32,580 nt of DNA from Pseudomonadota bacterium (GTDB lineage Bacteria > Pseudomonadota > Alphaproteobacteria > Rhizobiales > Pleomorphomonadaceae). Below are positions 7,391-15,610 of the stretch, piece by piece (the first letter of the stretch is position 1; each line of letters starts with the position of its first letter). The stretch is taken from the NCBI GenBank assembly GCA_018262505.1, contig JAGSYV010000089.1:1-32580 (forward strand), given 5' to 3'. The position numbers and the translations under genes are program-made. Below the pieces are notes generated by a model. It was not told the origin of the DNA. It saw nothing but the letters and a program-made list of their open reading frames with translations, and did not search any database.

Positions 7391-8233
7391 TCACTGACGA
7401 TGGGCGCCATAGGCGCGGCCGAAGCGTACCTCCAGCCGATGCTGGACGATCTCTAGCAGGATGGACAGCAGCCAATAGATGAAGGCAGCTGTCAGCAGCA
7501 TTTCCATGTAGTGGTAGGTCGATCGACCGTAGGATTGCGCGAGGAAGTTAAGCTCCCACAGTCCCATCAGCGACACCAGCGACGAATCCTTCAGCATCGA
7601 TACGAACTGGGCACCGGCTGGTGGAATGATGACCCGTGCCGCCTGCGGAGCGACGATCTTGATGGCAATCAACAGAGGCGGCAGGCCAAGAGTCATCGCC
7701 GCCTCGCGCTGGCCGCGTGGCACCGCCGTGATGCCGGCACGGATGGTCTCGGCCAGATAGGCGCCGTAGTTGAGCGACAGAGCCATCACGCCAGACGTCA
7801 GCGCCGACAGGATGATGCCGAACTGGGGCAGGGCGAGATAGATCAGCAGAACCTGAACGAGAAGTGGCGTGCCGCGAAAGAACGAGGCGTAGAACGTGGC
7901 CAGAGCGAAAGCTATTGGGTTGCGCGAGAGCCGTCCGAGCGCCGTCAGCACGGCAAGACCGACGGCGAACACCATTGACAGCGACGTGACCAGCAGCGTC
8001 AGCACCACGCCCTGAACGAAGCCGTTGGGCGACAGGTGCAGGCCGAGCATGAACGGTAGCTTCGATCGGATCAGCGCGAAGTCGAGGCCGAGCTGGTTGA
8101 GGGCGCCGAGAAGGATGACCAGCAGCAGCGCCCAAGTGATCCAGACCTGTACCCGGAAATCCAGACGCAGCCGGTGTCTTTTCACCGGCTGCGCAACGAT
8201 CGACGGCATTGAACTGGAGATGTCACTTGGCAT
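7391..8233 (-). CDS. Amino-acid ABC transporter permease
   Basis: Inner-membrane permease of the polar amino-acid uptake (HisMQ/GlnP) family. After a ~25-residue cytoplasmic lead there is a hydrophobic helix (WALLLVILLGALNQLGL). The permease core follows, with the family-typical FYASFFRGTPLLVQVLLIYL, LSLNYGAYLAETIRAGI and the coupling loop VPRGQREAAMTLGL. Two starts are possible: ATG 8233, overlapping the binding-protein stop by 11 bases, or ATG 8209. No cognate ATP-binding subunit is encoded in the window, so it must borrow one or the system is incomplete. Confidence 0.9.
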   Translation of the reverse strand: MPSDISSSMPSIVAQPVKRHRLRLDFRVQVWITWALLLVILLGALNQLGLDFALIRSKLPFMLGLHLSPNGFVQGVVLTLLVTSLSMVFAVGLAVLTALGRLSRNPIAFALATFYASFFRGTPLLVQVLLIYLALPQFGIILSALTSGVMALSLNYGAYLAETIRAGITAVPRGQREAAMTLGLPPLLIAIKIVAPQAARVIIPPAGAQFVSMLKDSSLVSLMGLWELNFLAQSYGRSTYHYMEMLLTAAFIYWLLSILLEIVQHRLEVRFGRAYGAHRQ

Positions 8234-9044
8234 CTTTGGTGATGTCCGTGTGGAACCACTTCTCTGAAATCTTGGCGATCGTGCCGTCGGCCTTGAGTCC
8301 CGTGACAATGCGGGCGACCTCGGCGTCCCACTCGGGGTCGCCCTTATCGGTGACGACGGCATTGGGCTCCGCGAACAGTGGTTTGCCAACTACCTTCAGC
8401 TTGCCGGTCGCTTCGATCTGGCCCTGCGCTGTGCCCGCCGAAGCGACGATGGCGTCGAGTCGGACGCCGGGTCCGAGGGCGAGGTTCTGGAAGTTGACCG
8501 TTTCGTCGCCGGGCACCGCCTCGACCGTGTCGAAGGGGAATTCGATGGCTGGCTGACCGGGGATGGCGAAGTTGCGATTGACATAAGCTTCGTAGGACGA
8601 GCCGGTACCGACGCCCACTTTCTTGCCGGAGATGTCCTTGGCCGACTGGATGGCCGCCTCGTCCTTATTGACCACCAGCACCGCCGGAAGGCTGTAGTAG
8701 ATCGCAGGGAAATTAACGACCGTGGCGCGTTCTTCGGTTGGCGTCGCCGAGGAGATGGCAACGTCCCACCGGCCAGCCCACTTGCCACCGATGATAGCTT
8801 CCCAGCCGGGCGTTTCCAGCTTCAGCTTGACGCCGAGCTTTTCAGCAAATGCCTTGGCGACGTCAACGTCAAAGCCGTCGAGTTCGTTCTTGTCGTTGAT
8901 GAAGCCAAAGGGTGGATAGTCGTTGACCAGCACGTCGACGACTTCGCCTTTCGACTTGACGCGATCGAATGTTTCGCCAGCGAAGGCCGTAGCAGGAAGC
9001 GCGATGGCGAGAGCGGCGAGGGTGGCGATGTACTGGCGTCTCAT
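8223..9044 (-). CDS. Amino-acid ABC transporter substrate-binding protein
   Basis: Periplasmic family-3 solute-binding protein. The 273 residues start with a clear Sec signal (MRRQYIATLAALAIALPATAFA), then the two-lobed fold with VLVNDYPPFGFINDKNELDGFDVDVAKAFA and WDVAISSATPTEERA, as in binding proteins for polar amino acids. The ATG at 9044 is preferred over an upstream TTG at 9053. It overlaps the permease start, so both are co-translated. The ligand is not readable from sequence. Position between a methionine/biotin-sulfoxide reductase-like enzyme and a homocysteine methyltransferase suggests a sulfur-containing amino acid (inference). Confidence 0.9.
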   Translation of the reverse strand: MRRQYIATLAALAIALPATAFAGETFDRVKSKGEVVDVLVNDYPPFGFINDKNELDGFDVDVAKAFAEKLGVKLKLETPGWEAIIGGKWAGRWDVAISSATPTEERATVVNFPAIYYSLPAVLVVNKDEAAIQSAKDISGKKVGVGTGSSYEAYVNRNFAIPGQPAIEFPFDTVEAVPGDETVNFQNLALGPGVRLDAIVASAGTAQGQIEATGKLKVVGKPLFAEPNAVVTDKGDPEWDAEVARIVTGLKADGTIAKISEKWFHTDITKDAK

Positions 9045-9213
9045 GACTGGCAAGCCCCGATGGTTTCGATGTCACCATCATGCGGCTTTCCATCGGCGCT
9101 GCCGACCATGCGTCAACCAATTGCTGTTCGATGCGGGGAATATCTTGCCCGCCGATGTGGATGGTTTGGTTGTTGTTTTCGCCCGCCATGGCGGACGGCA
9201 ACGGTCATTGCCT
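9045..9213. other. Intergenic spacer between bisC-like gene and amino-acid binding protein gene
   Basis: No gene is seen. CCGATGG (9057-9063) and CCATCGG (9090-9096) form an inverted repeat with a 26-base loop immediately in front of the binding-protein start. This is the longest gap in the 6.4-18.2 kb minus-strand run and may hold a separate promoter, so the amino-acid genes could be an independent unit. No SAM riboswitch core was recognised. Confidence 0.35.
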
Positions 9214-11523
9214 TCAGGGAAGGACGACGCGTCGCGGCCTCCCGGAAATATTTGGCTGACGGTCGATCGACAGGTCGGGAAGCGGCTTCGTCCACCGTTC
9301 GATCGATACCAATGCCGTGTGGGCGATATTGCCCTGCGACAGGCCAGAGGTGCCCTTGTCGATGGTCAGCGTATTGGGATTGCCGTGCACGTCGATCCAT
9401 TCGCCGTCCGCCTCCTGCGGGTCATACCAGGCGCCGGTGGCCATCCAGGCGACGTCCTCGCGGATGCCGTCGGTGACGACGACGGCGCCCAGCGCCTTGC
9501 CGCGTGCGTTCGATAGCAGGACGATGTCGCCCGCCGACACCCCGAGACGGGCGGCCGTGGCCGGATGCAGATAGACCGGCTCGCGGCCGTCGATCTTGGT
9601 CGCCCTGGCGACTGGGCCGTTATCGAGTTGGCCGTGCAGGCGGGTGATCGACTGGCCTGACGTGAGGTGCAGTCGATCACCGACATCCGCCGCGCCCAGC
9701 CATTCGGCCGGCTCGATCCAGGTCGGGTGGCCAAGGCAATCGGGAAGATCTAGGTTGGCCAGCCAGTCGCTGTAAAGTTCGATGCGGCCACTCGGCGTGT
9801 TGAGTGGAAACGCTTCGGGATCGGCAATGAAGTCGCCGAACTGGATCACCTCGCCGGCCGGATCGGGGCGGTCGAAGCGGCCGACCTGCCGGAAAGCGCC
9901 GAAATCGGGCAGTGCCACCCCGTGCTGCGCGGCGACGGCGGCCGAGTCCTGCCATAGTCGCTTCAGCCAGCCGGCTTCGTCGAGGCCTTCGGTGAAGGCG
10001 TCAACAACGCCGAAACGCTCAGCCAATCCCCGGAAGATGGCATGGTCGTCACGCGCTTCGCCCTGGGGCGGCAGCACCTTGTCCATGAACACCAGCGATC
10101 CGTCGCGTCGGTTGATCATGATGTCCTCGCGCTCCAGTGGCGAGGTGGCGGGGAAGACGATGTCGGCGCGACGGGCGGTCGCCGTCCACCAAATGTCGTT
10201 GACGATCACCGTTTCCGGCCGCTTCCACGCCTCGGCGAGGCGATTGAGGTCCTGGTGGGCATGGAAGGGATTGCCGCCGGTCCAGTAGACGAGGCGGATG
10301 TCGGGATAGATGAGCGTTTCGCCGTTGTAGGTGCAGCTACCGCCGGGCTCGAGCAGCAGATCGGCGATACGTGCCACCGGGATATGGTCGGCCACGGCGT
10401 TGCGCCCCTGCGGCAGCGACGGCCAGGGCAGCGGCCGGATGGGACGGCCGACCGGCGTCGTCGAACCGTAGCCGAAGCCGAAGCCGCCGCCCTTGCTGCC
10501 GATTTGTCCCAACATGGTCGCCAGCGCCAGGCCCATCCACAGCGGCTGCTCGCCGTGGTCGGCGCGCTGGATGCCCCAGGCGAGCGAGATCATGGTGCGC
10601 CGCGCCGCCATCTCGCGGGCAAGATCGCGGAAGCGGTCGGCGTCGATGCCGGTGATGGCCGCCGCCCAGTCGGCCGACTTCGCCGTGCCGTCGACCTTGC
10701 CGGTCAGATAGGCCTCAAGTTGCGGCCAGCCATGGGTGTAGCGATCGAGGAAGGCGCGGTTCACCAGCCCTTCTTCTATCAACACATGCGCAAGACCCAT
10801 CATCAACGCCGTGTCAGTGTTGGGGCGTGGCGCAATCCATTCCGCTTCGAGCGCGTCGGGTACATCGGCCCGGCGTGGTGAGATGTTGACGACGCGGGCA
10901 CCCGCCCGGTGAATGCGGCCGAGCCAGCTCTCCACCTCGTGGCCGGTGGTGCCGCTCGACATCACCTGCGCCGTGCGGCCGGAGATGCCGCCGAAGCAGA
11001 CCAGCAACTCGGTGTTGCCCTCGAGCAGCGACCAGGAGGTCATGCGGTCCTGGAACAGACCGTTGCTCATGCCGGTGATGTGCGGCAGCAGCACTTCGCC
11101 GGTGGCATGCGAATAGGTATCCACCGAGCGCGTGTAGCCGCCGATCAGATTCAGAAAGCGCCTCAGTTGAGACTGGGCATGGTGGAAGCGGCCGGCGCTG
11201 GCCCAGCCGTAGGAGCCGCCAAAGATTGCCCGGTTGCCATGAGTGTCGACGACGCGGCGGAGTTCACCGGCGGCGAGATCCAGCGCCTCGTCCCACGGCA
11301 GTTCGACGAAGTCATCACGGCCGCTGCGGTTGCGATCGCGCTTTTCCAACCAGGCGCGCCGTACCGAGGGACGACGGATGCGCGTTGCCTCGTCACGCAC
11401 TGCCCCAAGCCAGCCGCGACCGATCACCGACGGCTGCGGATCGTCGGCGAGCGGCGCCAGATCGGGGGCGTCCGCCTTGCCGGTAACGGTATAGGTCCCC
11501 CAGTGGGCAGCGGTGTAGCGCAT
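9214..11523 (-). CDS. bisC: Molybdopterin oxidoreductase, BisC/TorA-DMSO reductase type
   Basis: Bis-MGD molybdoenzyme that reduces S- or N-oxides such as biotin sulfoxide, methionine sulfoxide or TMAO. The 769 residues match the family length and lack both a signal peptide and an N-terminal iron-sulfur motif, indicating a cytoplasmic BisC-like enzyme. GGSYGWASAGRFHHAQ (102-117) supplies the serine molybdenum ligand, probably S109. SLAWGIQRADHGEQP, YWTGGNPFHAHQDLNRL and the C-terminal molydopterin dinucleotide-binding domain are all present. It starts 18 bases after the RLP stop, so it is probably in the same transcript. Substrate is uncertain; sulfoxide reduction fits the neighbouring sulfur-amino-acid genes. 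Confidence 0.88.
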   Translation of the reverse strand: MRYTAAHWGTYTVTGKADAPDLAPLADDPQPSVIGRGWLGAVRDEATRIRRPSVRRAWLEKRDRNRSGRDDFVELPWDEALDLAAGELRRVVDTHGNRAIFGGSYGWASAGRFHHAQSQLRRFLNLIGGYTRSVDTYSHATGEVLLPHITGMSNGLFQDRMTSWSLLEGNTELLVCFGGISGRTAQVMSSGTTGHEVESWLGRIHRAGARVVNISPRRADVPDALEAEWIAPRPNTDTALMMGLAHVLIEEGLVNRAFLDRYTHGWPQLEAYLTGKVDGTAKSADWAAAITGIDADRFRDLAREMAARRTMISLAWGIQRADHGEQPLWMGLALATMLGQIGSKGGGFGFGYGSTTPVGRPIRPLPWPSLPQGRNAVADHIPVARIADLLLEPGGSCTYNGETLIYPDIRLVYWTGGNPFHAHQDLNRLAEAWKRPETVIVNDIWWTATARRADIVFPATSPLEREDIMINRRDGSLVFMDKVLPPQGEARDDHAIFRGLAERFGVVDAFTEGLDEAGWLKRLWQDSAAVAAQHGVALPDFGAFRQVGRFDRPDPAGEVIQFGDFIADPEAFPLNTPSGRIELYSDWLANLDLPDCLGHPTWIEPAEWLGAADVGDRLHLTSGQSITRLHGQLDNGPVARATKIDGREPVYLHPATAARLGVSAGDIVLLSNARGKALGAVVVTDGIREDVAWMATGAWYDPQEADGEWIDVHGNPNTLTIDKGTSGLSQGNIAHTALVSIERWTKPLPDLSIDRQPNISGRPRRVVLP

Positions 11524-11541
11524 GGCGTCGGTTCCCTGTCG

Positions 11542-12654
11542 TCAGGTAAGGCGGGCTCGCATTTCCTTGATGGTTTCGCCGATGCGGTCAAGATGCCTGA
11601 GCAGGCTGCCGCCTAGAAGATAGACGACATCGTCGCCATACATCCCGCGCATGTCCGAGGCGCGATCGACGCTCATGCCGCCACCCGGACTGGGGAAGAT
11701 CGGCCGACCGATGCCGGTCGGCGCCCGGCAGGCGTCGGCGATGGACAGGCATTCGTCGGCCGAGAAGCCGAAACGGCCGCCTACGTTTGGGAAGATCGAA
11801 ATGTCGGCGCCAGAAAGGCGCTGCAGCACGCCAAACATCATGGCATGCGTGAAGCCGAGCGTATCCGACAGCACGTGACTGCCGAGGAAGGTCGGGTGCG
11901 CCATCAGTGGCAGGTCGAACCAGTCGGCGGTGGCGAGACGGCGGGTGAGATCGAAGCCGAACAGACCCGGCATCACCAGCGCGCCACCGGCACCCGCGTC
12001 CTTAGCAAAGCGGGCAAAGTCTATCAGGTCTTCGCTGCGGCCGGCAATGTTGGGGAAATAGAGGCTGTGGCCGCCGGTCTCCCGATTGGCGCGGGCGACG
12101 GCCGCGGCGACTTTTTCGACACGCTGCTTGAACGGCGCGGACGCCTGATCGGTCAAACCGTGGTCGTCCTTGATGATGTCGGCGCCGCCAAGAGCGGCGG
12201 CATAGGCGATGGCGGCCAGCGTATCGGCGTCGCTGCCCTGCGGCTTGATCACCGGGGCGATCAGACCGCCGGTCGGCCGCTTCACCCGTTCGCGAACACC
12301 GGCGATGCCGAAGCGGGCGCCGGTGAAATCGGCAGACAGGCGTTTCCCGGGTTCGAAGCCGACGACCTTGATGCCTTTCTGGATCGATGAGTTGCCGAAG
12401 ATGACGTTGAGCAACTGCGGCAGCTCGGCGCCGGTGCTGTCGGGACTGTAGCTGAGATGGGCGACGAAAGCGCCGTCCGTTTCGGCGGTGACGCTTTCCA
12501 CCTTGCCGAGGATGACATCCTCGACATAGCCCTTCGGCACTACGTCGCGCGGCACCTCGACGGTTTGTTCGAGAGCAATGCCGTCGGCGCGGGCGGCTGC
12601 TTCGTCGAGGCTGGATGCGAAGATGCGGTAATGGACAGAAAAACGTGACATCAC
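11542..12654 (-). CDS. RuBisCO-like protein (form IV RuBisCO large-subunit family)
   Basis: The 370 residues cover the N-terminal alpha/beta domain and the C-terminal TIM barrel of the RuBisCO large-subunit superfamily. Loop residues align clearly: PVIKPQG (134-140) keeps the K175 equivalent but has Q at K177; GGADIIKDDHG (157-166) keeps the carbamylated lysine and both aspartates but has H165 where RuBisCO has E204; MAHP gives H253; PSPGGGMS (321-328) is the phosphate loop. This is not a carbon-fixing enzyme. Known RLPs enolise, isomerise, decarboxylate or hydrolyse phosphorylated keto-sugars (methionine salvage enolase, methylthioribulose-phosphate isomerase, oxo-isoapionate-phosphate decarboxylase and transcarboxylase). 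It overlaps the transketolase subunit gene by 4 bases. The reaction is not assigned. Confidence 0.92.
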   Translation of the reverse strand: MMSRFSVHYRIFASSLDEAAARADGIALEQTVEVPRDVVPKGYVEDVILGKVESVTAETDGAFVAHLSYSPDSTGAELPQLLNVIFGNSSIQKGIKVVGFEPGKRLSADFTGARFGIAGVRERVKRPTGGLIAPVIKPQGSDADTLAAIAYAAALGGADIIKDDHGLTDQASAPFKQRVEKVAAAVARANRETGGHSLYFPNIAGRSEDLIDFARFAKDAGAGGALVMPGLFGFDLTRRLATADWFDLPLMAHPTFLGSHVLSDTLGFTHAMMFGVLQRLSGADISIFPNVGGRFGFSADECLSIADACRAPTGIGRPIFPSPGGGMSVDRASDMRGMYGDDVVYLLGGSLLRHLDRIGETIKEMRARLT

Positions 12655-13655
12655 AGCGCCTCCGCCTTGGCGGCCGAATGGACGGCGTCGATACGCACTG
12701 CGTCGAGATCGGCCTCGGTGATGCCGAACGCTTCGCCGGTTAGTTTCTCGATGGCTGCGACCAGCGCCGGGGCGTCGAGGCCGTAGGTGCGCATCAGGTA
12801 AGGCCGCGAGCCGCCGTGGGCGTAGGTGTCTTTCAGGCCGAGCCGGATCAGTCGCTTGGCAATGCCGGCGTCGGCGATGGTTTCGGCCACCAGCGAGCCG
12901 ATGCCGCCTTCGGTGACGTGGTTCTCGAGCGTGACGACGCCGTGCCGCACCGACTGCAGGTGATCGAGCAGATAGCGCGCGTCGAACGGCTTGATGGTGC
13001 TGAGGTGGATGTGGCGGATTGACACGCCGGCCTTCTTCAGCGCGGCACGGGCGCGCAACGCCTCCTCGGTGGTGATGCCGGCAGTAATCACCAGCACGTC
13101 GGTGCCGAGCGATAGTTCACGCGCCTTGCCGACGACGATCGGCGTGTCGAACAGGCGTGGCACCGATCCCCTGAGCACACGGGCATAGACCGGACCATCG
13201 ACGCTGTCGGCCGCCTCGACGATCGATTCCACCTCGGTCGCATCGCCGGTCTCCAGAATGGTCATGTTGGGGATCGAGCGCATCACCGAGATGTCCTCGA
13301 TCGCCTGATGCGTCATGCCGCCCGGCGTGGTGACGCCGGGCAGGAAGCCCATCAGGCGTACCTTGCGACGTGGATAGGCGACCGAGGCGACCAACTGGTC
13401 GTAAGGGCGGCGGTAGAGGAAGACGCCGAAGGTGTGCAGAAAGGGGCGGAAACCGGCGAGACCGAGGCCGCCGGCAAAGCTCATCATGTTCTGCTCGGCC
13501 ATGCCGAGCGACAGGAATTGGTCGGGGTGGCGGTCGCGGAAGCCGTCGATCTCGCAGGACGAGGTCAGGTCGGCCGATAGACACAGCACTTCCGGATGGG
13601 TGACGGCATAGGCCTCGAAGGCGCCGGCATAGGGACGGTTGACGAGTTCGACCAT
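12651..13655 (-). CDS. Transketolase C-terminal (pyrimidine-binding) subunit
   Basis: Second half of a split transketolase, 334 residues. The pyrimidine domain has LCLSADLTSSCEIDGF and the conserved FLSLGMAEQNMMSFAGGLGL carrying the catalytic glutamate. A transketolase C-domain follows (GTDVLVITAGITTEEALRA, TIKPFDARYLLDH, LENHVTEGGIGSLVAE). Split TK pairs occur for unusual donors such as apulose 4-phosphate and 6-deoxy-6-sulfofructose as well as ordinary pentose phosphates. Nine bases separate it from the N-subunit gene, and its stop overlaps the RLP start (ATGA). It needs its partner, since thiamine diphosphate binds between the two. Confidence 0.92.
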   Translation of the reverse strand: MVELVNRPYAGAFEAYAVTHPEVLCLSADLTSSCEIDGFRDRHPDQFLSLGMAEQNMMSFAGGLGLAGFRPFLHTFGVFLYRRPYDQLVASVAYPRRKVRLMGFLPGVTTPGGMTHQAIEDISVMRSIPNMTILETGDATEVESIVEAADSVDGPVYARVLRGSVPRLFDTPIVVGKARELSLGTDVLVITAGITTEEALRARAALKKAGVSIRHIHLSTIKPFDARYLLDHLQSVRHGVVTLENHVTEGGIGSLVAETIADAGIAKRLIRLGLKDTYAHGGSRPYLMRTYGLDAPALVAAIEKLTGEAFGITEADLDAVRIDAVHSAAKAEAL

Positions 13656-13664
13656 GACGGAACC

Positions 13665-14636
13665 TCAGTGAGCGTAGTCAACGGGAGAAACGCCGAGTTC
13701 GGCGGCGATGGCGGCATTGGTGGCGGCGCGATCGGCCTCGTCCTTGAAGCGGACGTAGTGCAGGCGCGGGAAGCGGCGCTCGAGATAGCTCATGCTCTGA
13801 AAGGGGCTGGTCTTGGCCAGGATGATCAGCGGCTGGCCGGGATGGGAAATTCTGGCGGCATCGCGCATCTCGGTGAGGTCGTGACCGTCGATTTCGGCGA
13901 CGACGGCGCCGAACGCCTCAAACTTGGCGCGGATGTCGCGCACGTCCATCACCGAGTCCATGGCGCCGTCGCACTGCTGGGCATTGACGTCGACGATGGC
14001 GTTGAGCGTGTCGATGCCGTGGTAGGCAGCCGCCTGCACCGCTTCCCAAGTCTGGCCTTCCTCGACCTCACCGTCCGACATGAACACCCAGACCCGGCCG
14101 GTCTCGCCCTTGCGGCGGCGCCCCCAGGCAAGGCCGGCCGCCGTCGACAGGCCAATGCCGAGCGTGCCGTTGTGCATTTCCATGCCCGGCGAGTGCTCGG
14201 CGCCGATCATCTCCACCGACGAGCCATCCTTGTTGAACTGGCCGAGCGCTTCCGGTGCCAGACGGCCGACCTCGATCAGCGTTGCATAGGCGACAAGCGC
14301 ATAGTGGGCGGGCGCGAAGATCAGCCGGTCAAAATGCGGTAGCGCCGGGCCGTTGTAGCCGGCGCCGGTGTGGTAGTCGGCGTTGGTTGCCGACGGCACG
14401 CCGCCGAACGGCTCGGGCACCGGCGGCGGCGTCGGCTCGCCGATATGGAGTTCCTCGTTATAGAGCCAGGCGAGCTGTTCAGCCGCCGAGCAGGCCTGAC
14501 TGAGATAGCCGCCGTTGTTGCGGATCGTATGCTCGAACACCCGGCGGCGGATGCCGAGGGCGATTTCCTCGGTCGATCGGGCGTTGGCCTGCGGGGGCGA
14601 TTTTTTGGGCTTGGAGGTGCGGGGGGCACGGACCAT
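13665..14636 (-). CDS. Transketolase N-terminal (thiamine diphosphate-binding) subunit
   Basis: First half of the split transketolase, 323 residues, longer than the usual ~275. The diphosphate motif is intact: SDGEVEEGQTWEA followed by IVDVNAQQCDG. Substrate-side segments HTIRNNGGYLSQACSAAE and EMIGAEHSPGMEMHNGTLGIG are present. The extra length comes from a basic, proline-containing N-terminus and an insertion (about residues 60-100, LHIGEPTPPPVPEPFGG and following) before FAPAHYALVAYATL. The start shares one base with the permease stop (TGATG). It transfers a ketol unit between sugars, with donor and acceptor unknown here. Confidence 0.92.
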   Translation of the reverse strand: MVRAPRTSKPKKSPPQANARSTEEIALGIRRRVFEHTIRNNGGYLSQACSAAEQLAWLYNEELHIGEPTPPPVPEPFGGVPSATNADYHTGAGYNGPALPHFDRLIFAPAHYALVAYATLIEVGRLAPEALGQFNKDGSSVEMIGAEHSPGMEMHNGTLGIGLSTAAGLAWGRRRKGETGRVWVFMSDGEVEEGQTWEAVQAAAYHGIDTLNAIVDVNAQQCDGAMDSVMDVRDIRAKFEAFGAVVAEIDGHDLTEMRDAARISHPGQPLIILAKTSPFQSMSYLERRFPRLHYVRFKDEADRAATNAAIAAELGVSPVDYAH

Positions 14637-15610
14637 CAGGTTCTCCGACGATGTTGGGTGATGGAAAGAGCGAGGGCGGCGACGAGGATCAACCCCGACA
14701 GCGCGTCTTTCAGGTTGAAATCGAGGCCCATCAGGTTGAGGCCGTTGGCGACCATCGACAGGAACAGCACGCCGGTCAGCGTGCCGAGCACATTGGGCCG
14801 GCCGTCGCGATGCATCGAGGCGCCGATGAACACCGCGGTAATGGCGTCCATCAGGTAGGCGTTGCCGGCGAGCGGGGTGAACATGCGCAGATTGGCTGAG
14901 GCGACGAGGCCACCGACCGCCGCTGTCGCCCCGGCCAGAACGAAGCCGATGGCGACCAGCTTGCCGACCGGCAAGCCGGCGCCCCGCGCCGCCCGGCTCT
15001 GCAATCCGACGGCATGGATCTTCTTTCCGAAGGTCGAGCGTTCGAGCAGCAGGAAATAGGCGATCAGCAGGGCGGTGGCGATCAGGAGGCGAACGGGAAT
15101 GCCGAACACCTCGCCGACGGCGATGTCATAGTATTCCGGCGGCAGGCGACGGTAGGAGATCGGTCCGCCGCCATGGGTGAAGATGCGCTGTAGGCTGCCG
15201 CCGATGAAGAAGGTGCCGAGTGTAGCGAGGAACGGGCTGATCCTGAGCCGGACGATCAGGATGGCATTGGCGAGCCCGACCAGCGCCCCGCCGGCAATGC
15301 CGACCAGCACGGCGAGGTACCAGGGGGCGCCATAGTCCTTCAGAATGACGATGGCGAAGGCCGAGCCGAAGTCGAGGGCGATGCCGACCGATAGGTCGAT
15401 GGCGCCGAGCGCCACCACCAGCGTCATGCCGAGACCGACGACCAGCGGGATCACCGCGCCCGACAGGATGTTGACGAGATTGGCGGCGCCAACAAAGCTC
15501 GGGTTCGCCACAGCAAAACCGATAAAGCACAGGGCGATGATGGCGAGAAAGCCATGACGGGCAAGCCCCCGCCGGCTCAACGCCGGCAGCGAAGCGACGA
15601 ACGCGCTCAT
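14636..15610 (-). CDS. Sugar ABC transporter permease (RbsC family), second subunit
   Basis: Polytopic inner-membrane protein of the ribose/xylose/AI-2 importer class, 324 residues with about nine or ten hydrophobic helices. Family landmarks are GLGMTLVVALGAIDLSVG, VRLRISPFLATLGTFFIGG, the cytoplasmic coupling helix AVGLQSRAARGAGLPVGK and GRPNVLGTLTGVLFLSMVANG. The start at 15610 overlaps the previous permease gene by 4 bases (ATGA). Two different permeases imply a heterodimeric channel, as in xylitol, autoinducer-2 and similar systems. Confidence 0.93.
   Translation of the reverse strand: MSAFVASLPALSRRGLARHGFLAIIALCFIGFAVANPSFVGAANLVNILSGAVIPLVVGLGMTLVVALGAIDLSVGIALDFGSAFAIVILKDYGAPWYLAVLVGIAGGALVGLANAILIVRLRISPFLATLGTFFIGGSLQRIFTHGGGPISYRRLPPEYYDIAVGEVFGIPVRLLIATALLIAYFLLLERSTFGKKIHAVGLQSRAARGAGLPVGKLVAIGFVLAGATAAVGGLVASANLRMFTPLAGNAYLMDAITAVFIGASMHRDGRPNVLGTLTGVLFLSMVANGLNLMGLDFNLKDALSGLILVAALALSITQHRRRT

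Noticed and set aside
9045..9213. SAM riboswitch in front of the amino-acid transport genes
   Set aside because: An inverted repeat exists, but none of the SAM-I or SAM-II core sequences could be found.
10042..10881. 279-codon plus-strand frame inside the BisC-like gene
   Set aside because: Antisense shadow of a well-supported enzyme gene in GC-rich DNA; no domain is seen. Similar long shadow frames over the other minus-strand genes were dropped for the same reason.
11542..12654. A true carbon-fixing RuBisCO
   Set aside because: Two active-site positions differ (Gln at K177, His at E204). Loop 6 is wrong, and there is no small subunit or phosphoribulokinase.
11542..12654. Direct assignment as an oxo-isoapionate-phosphate decarboxylase or transcarboxylase
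   Set aside because: The usual partners (apionate oxidoisomerase, DUF1537 kinase) are missing. Sequence alone cannot decide.
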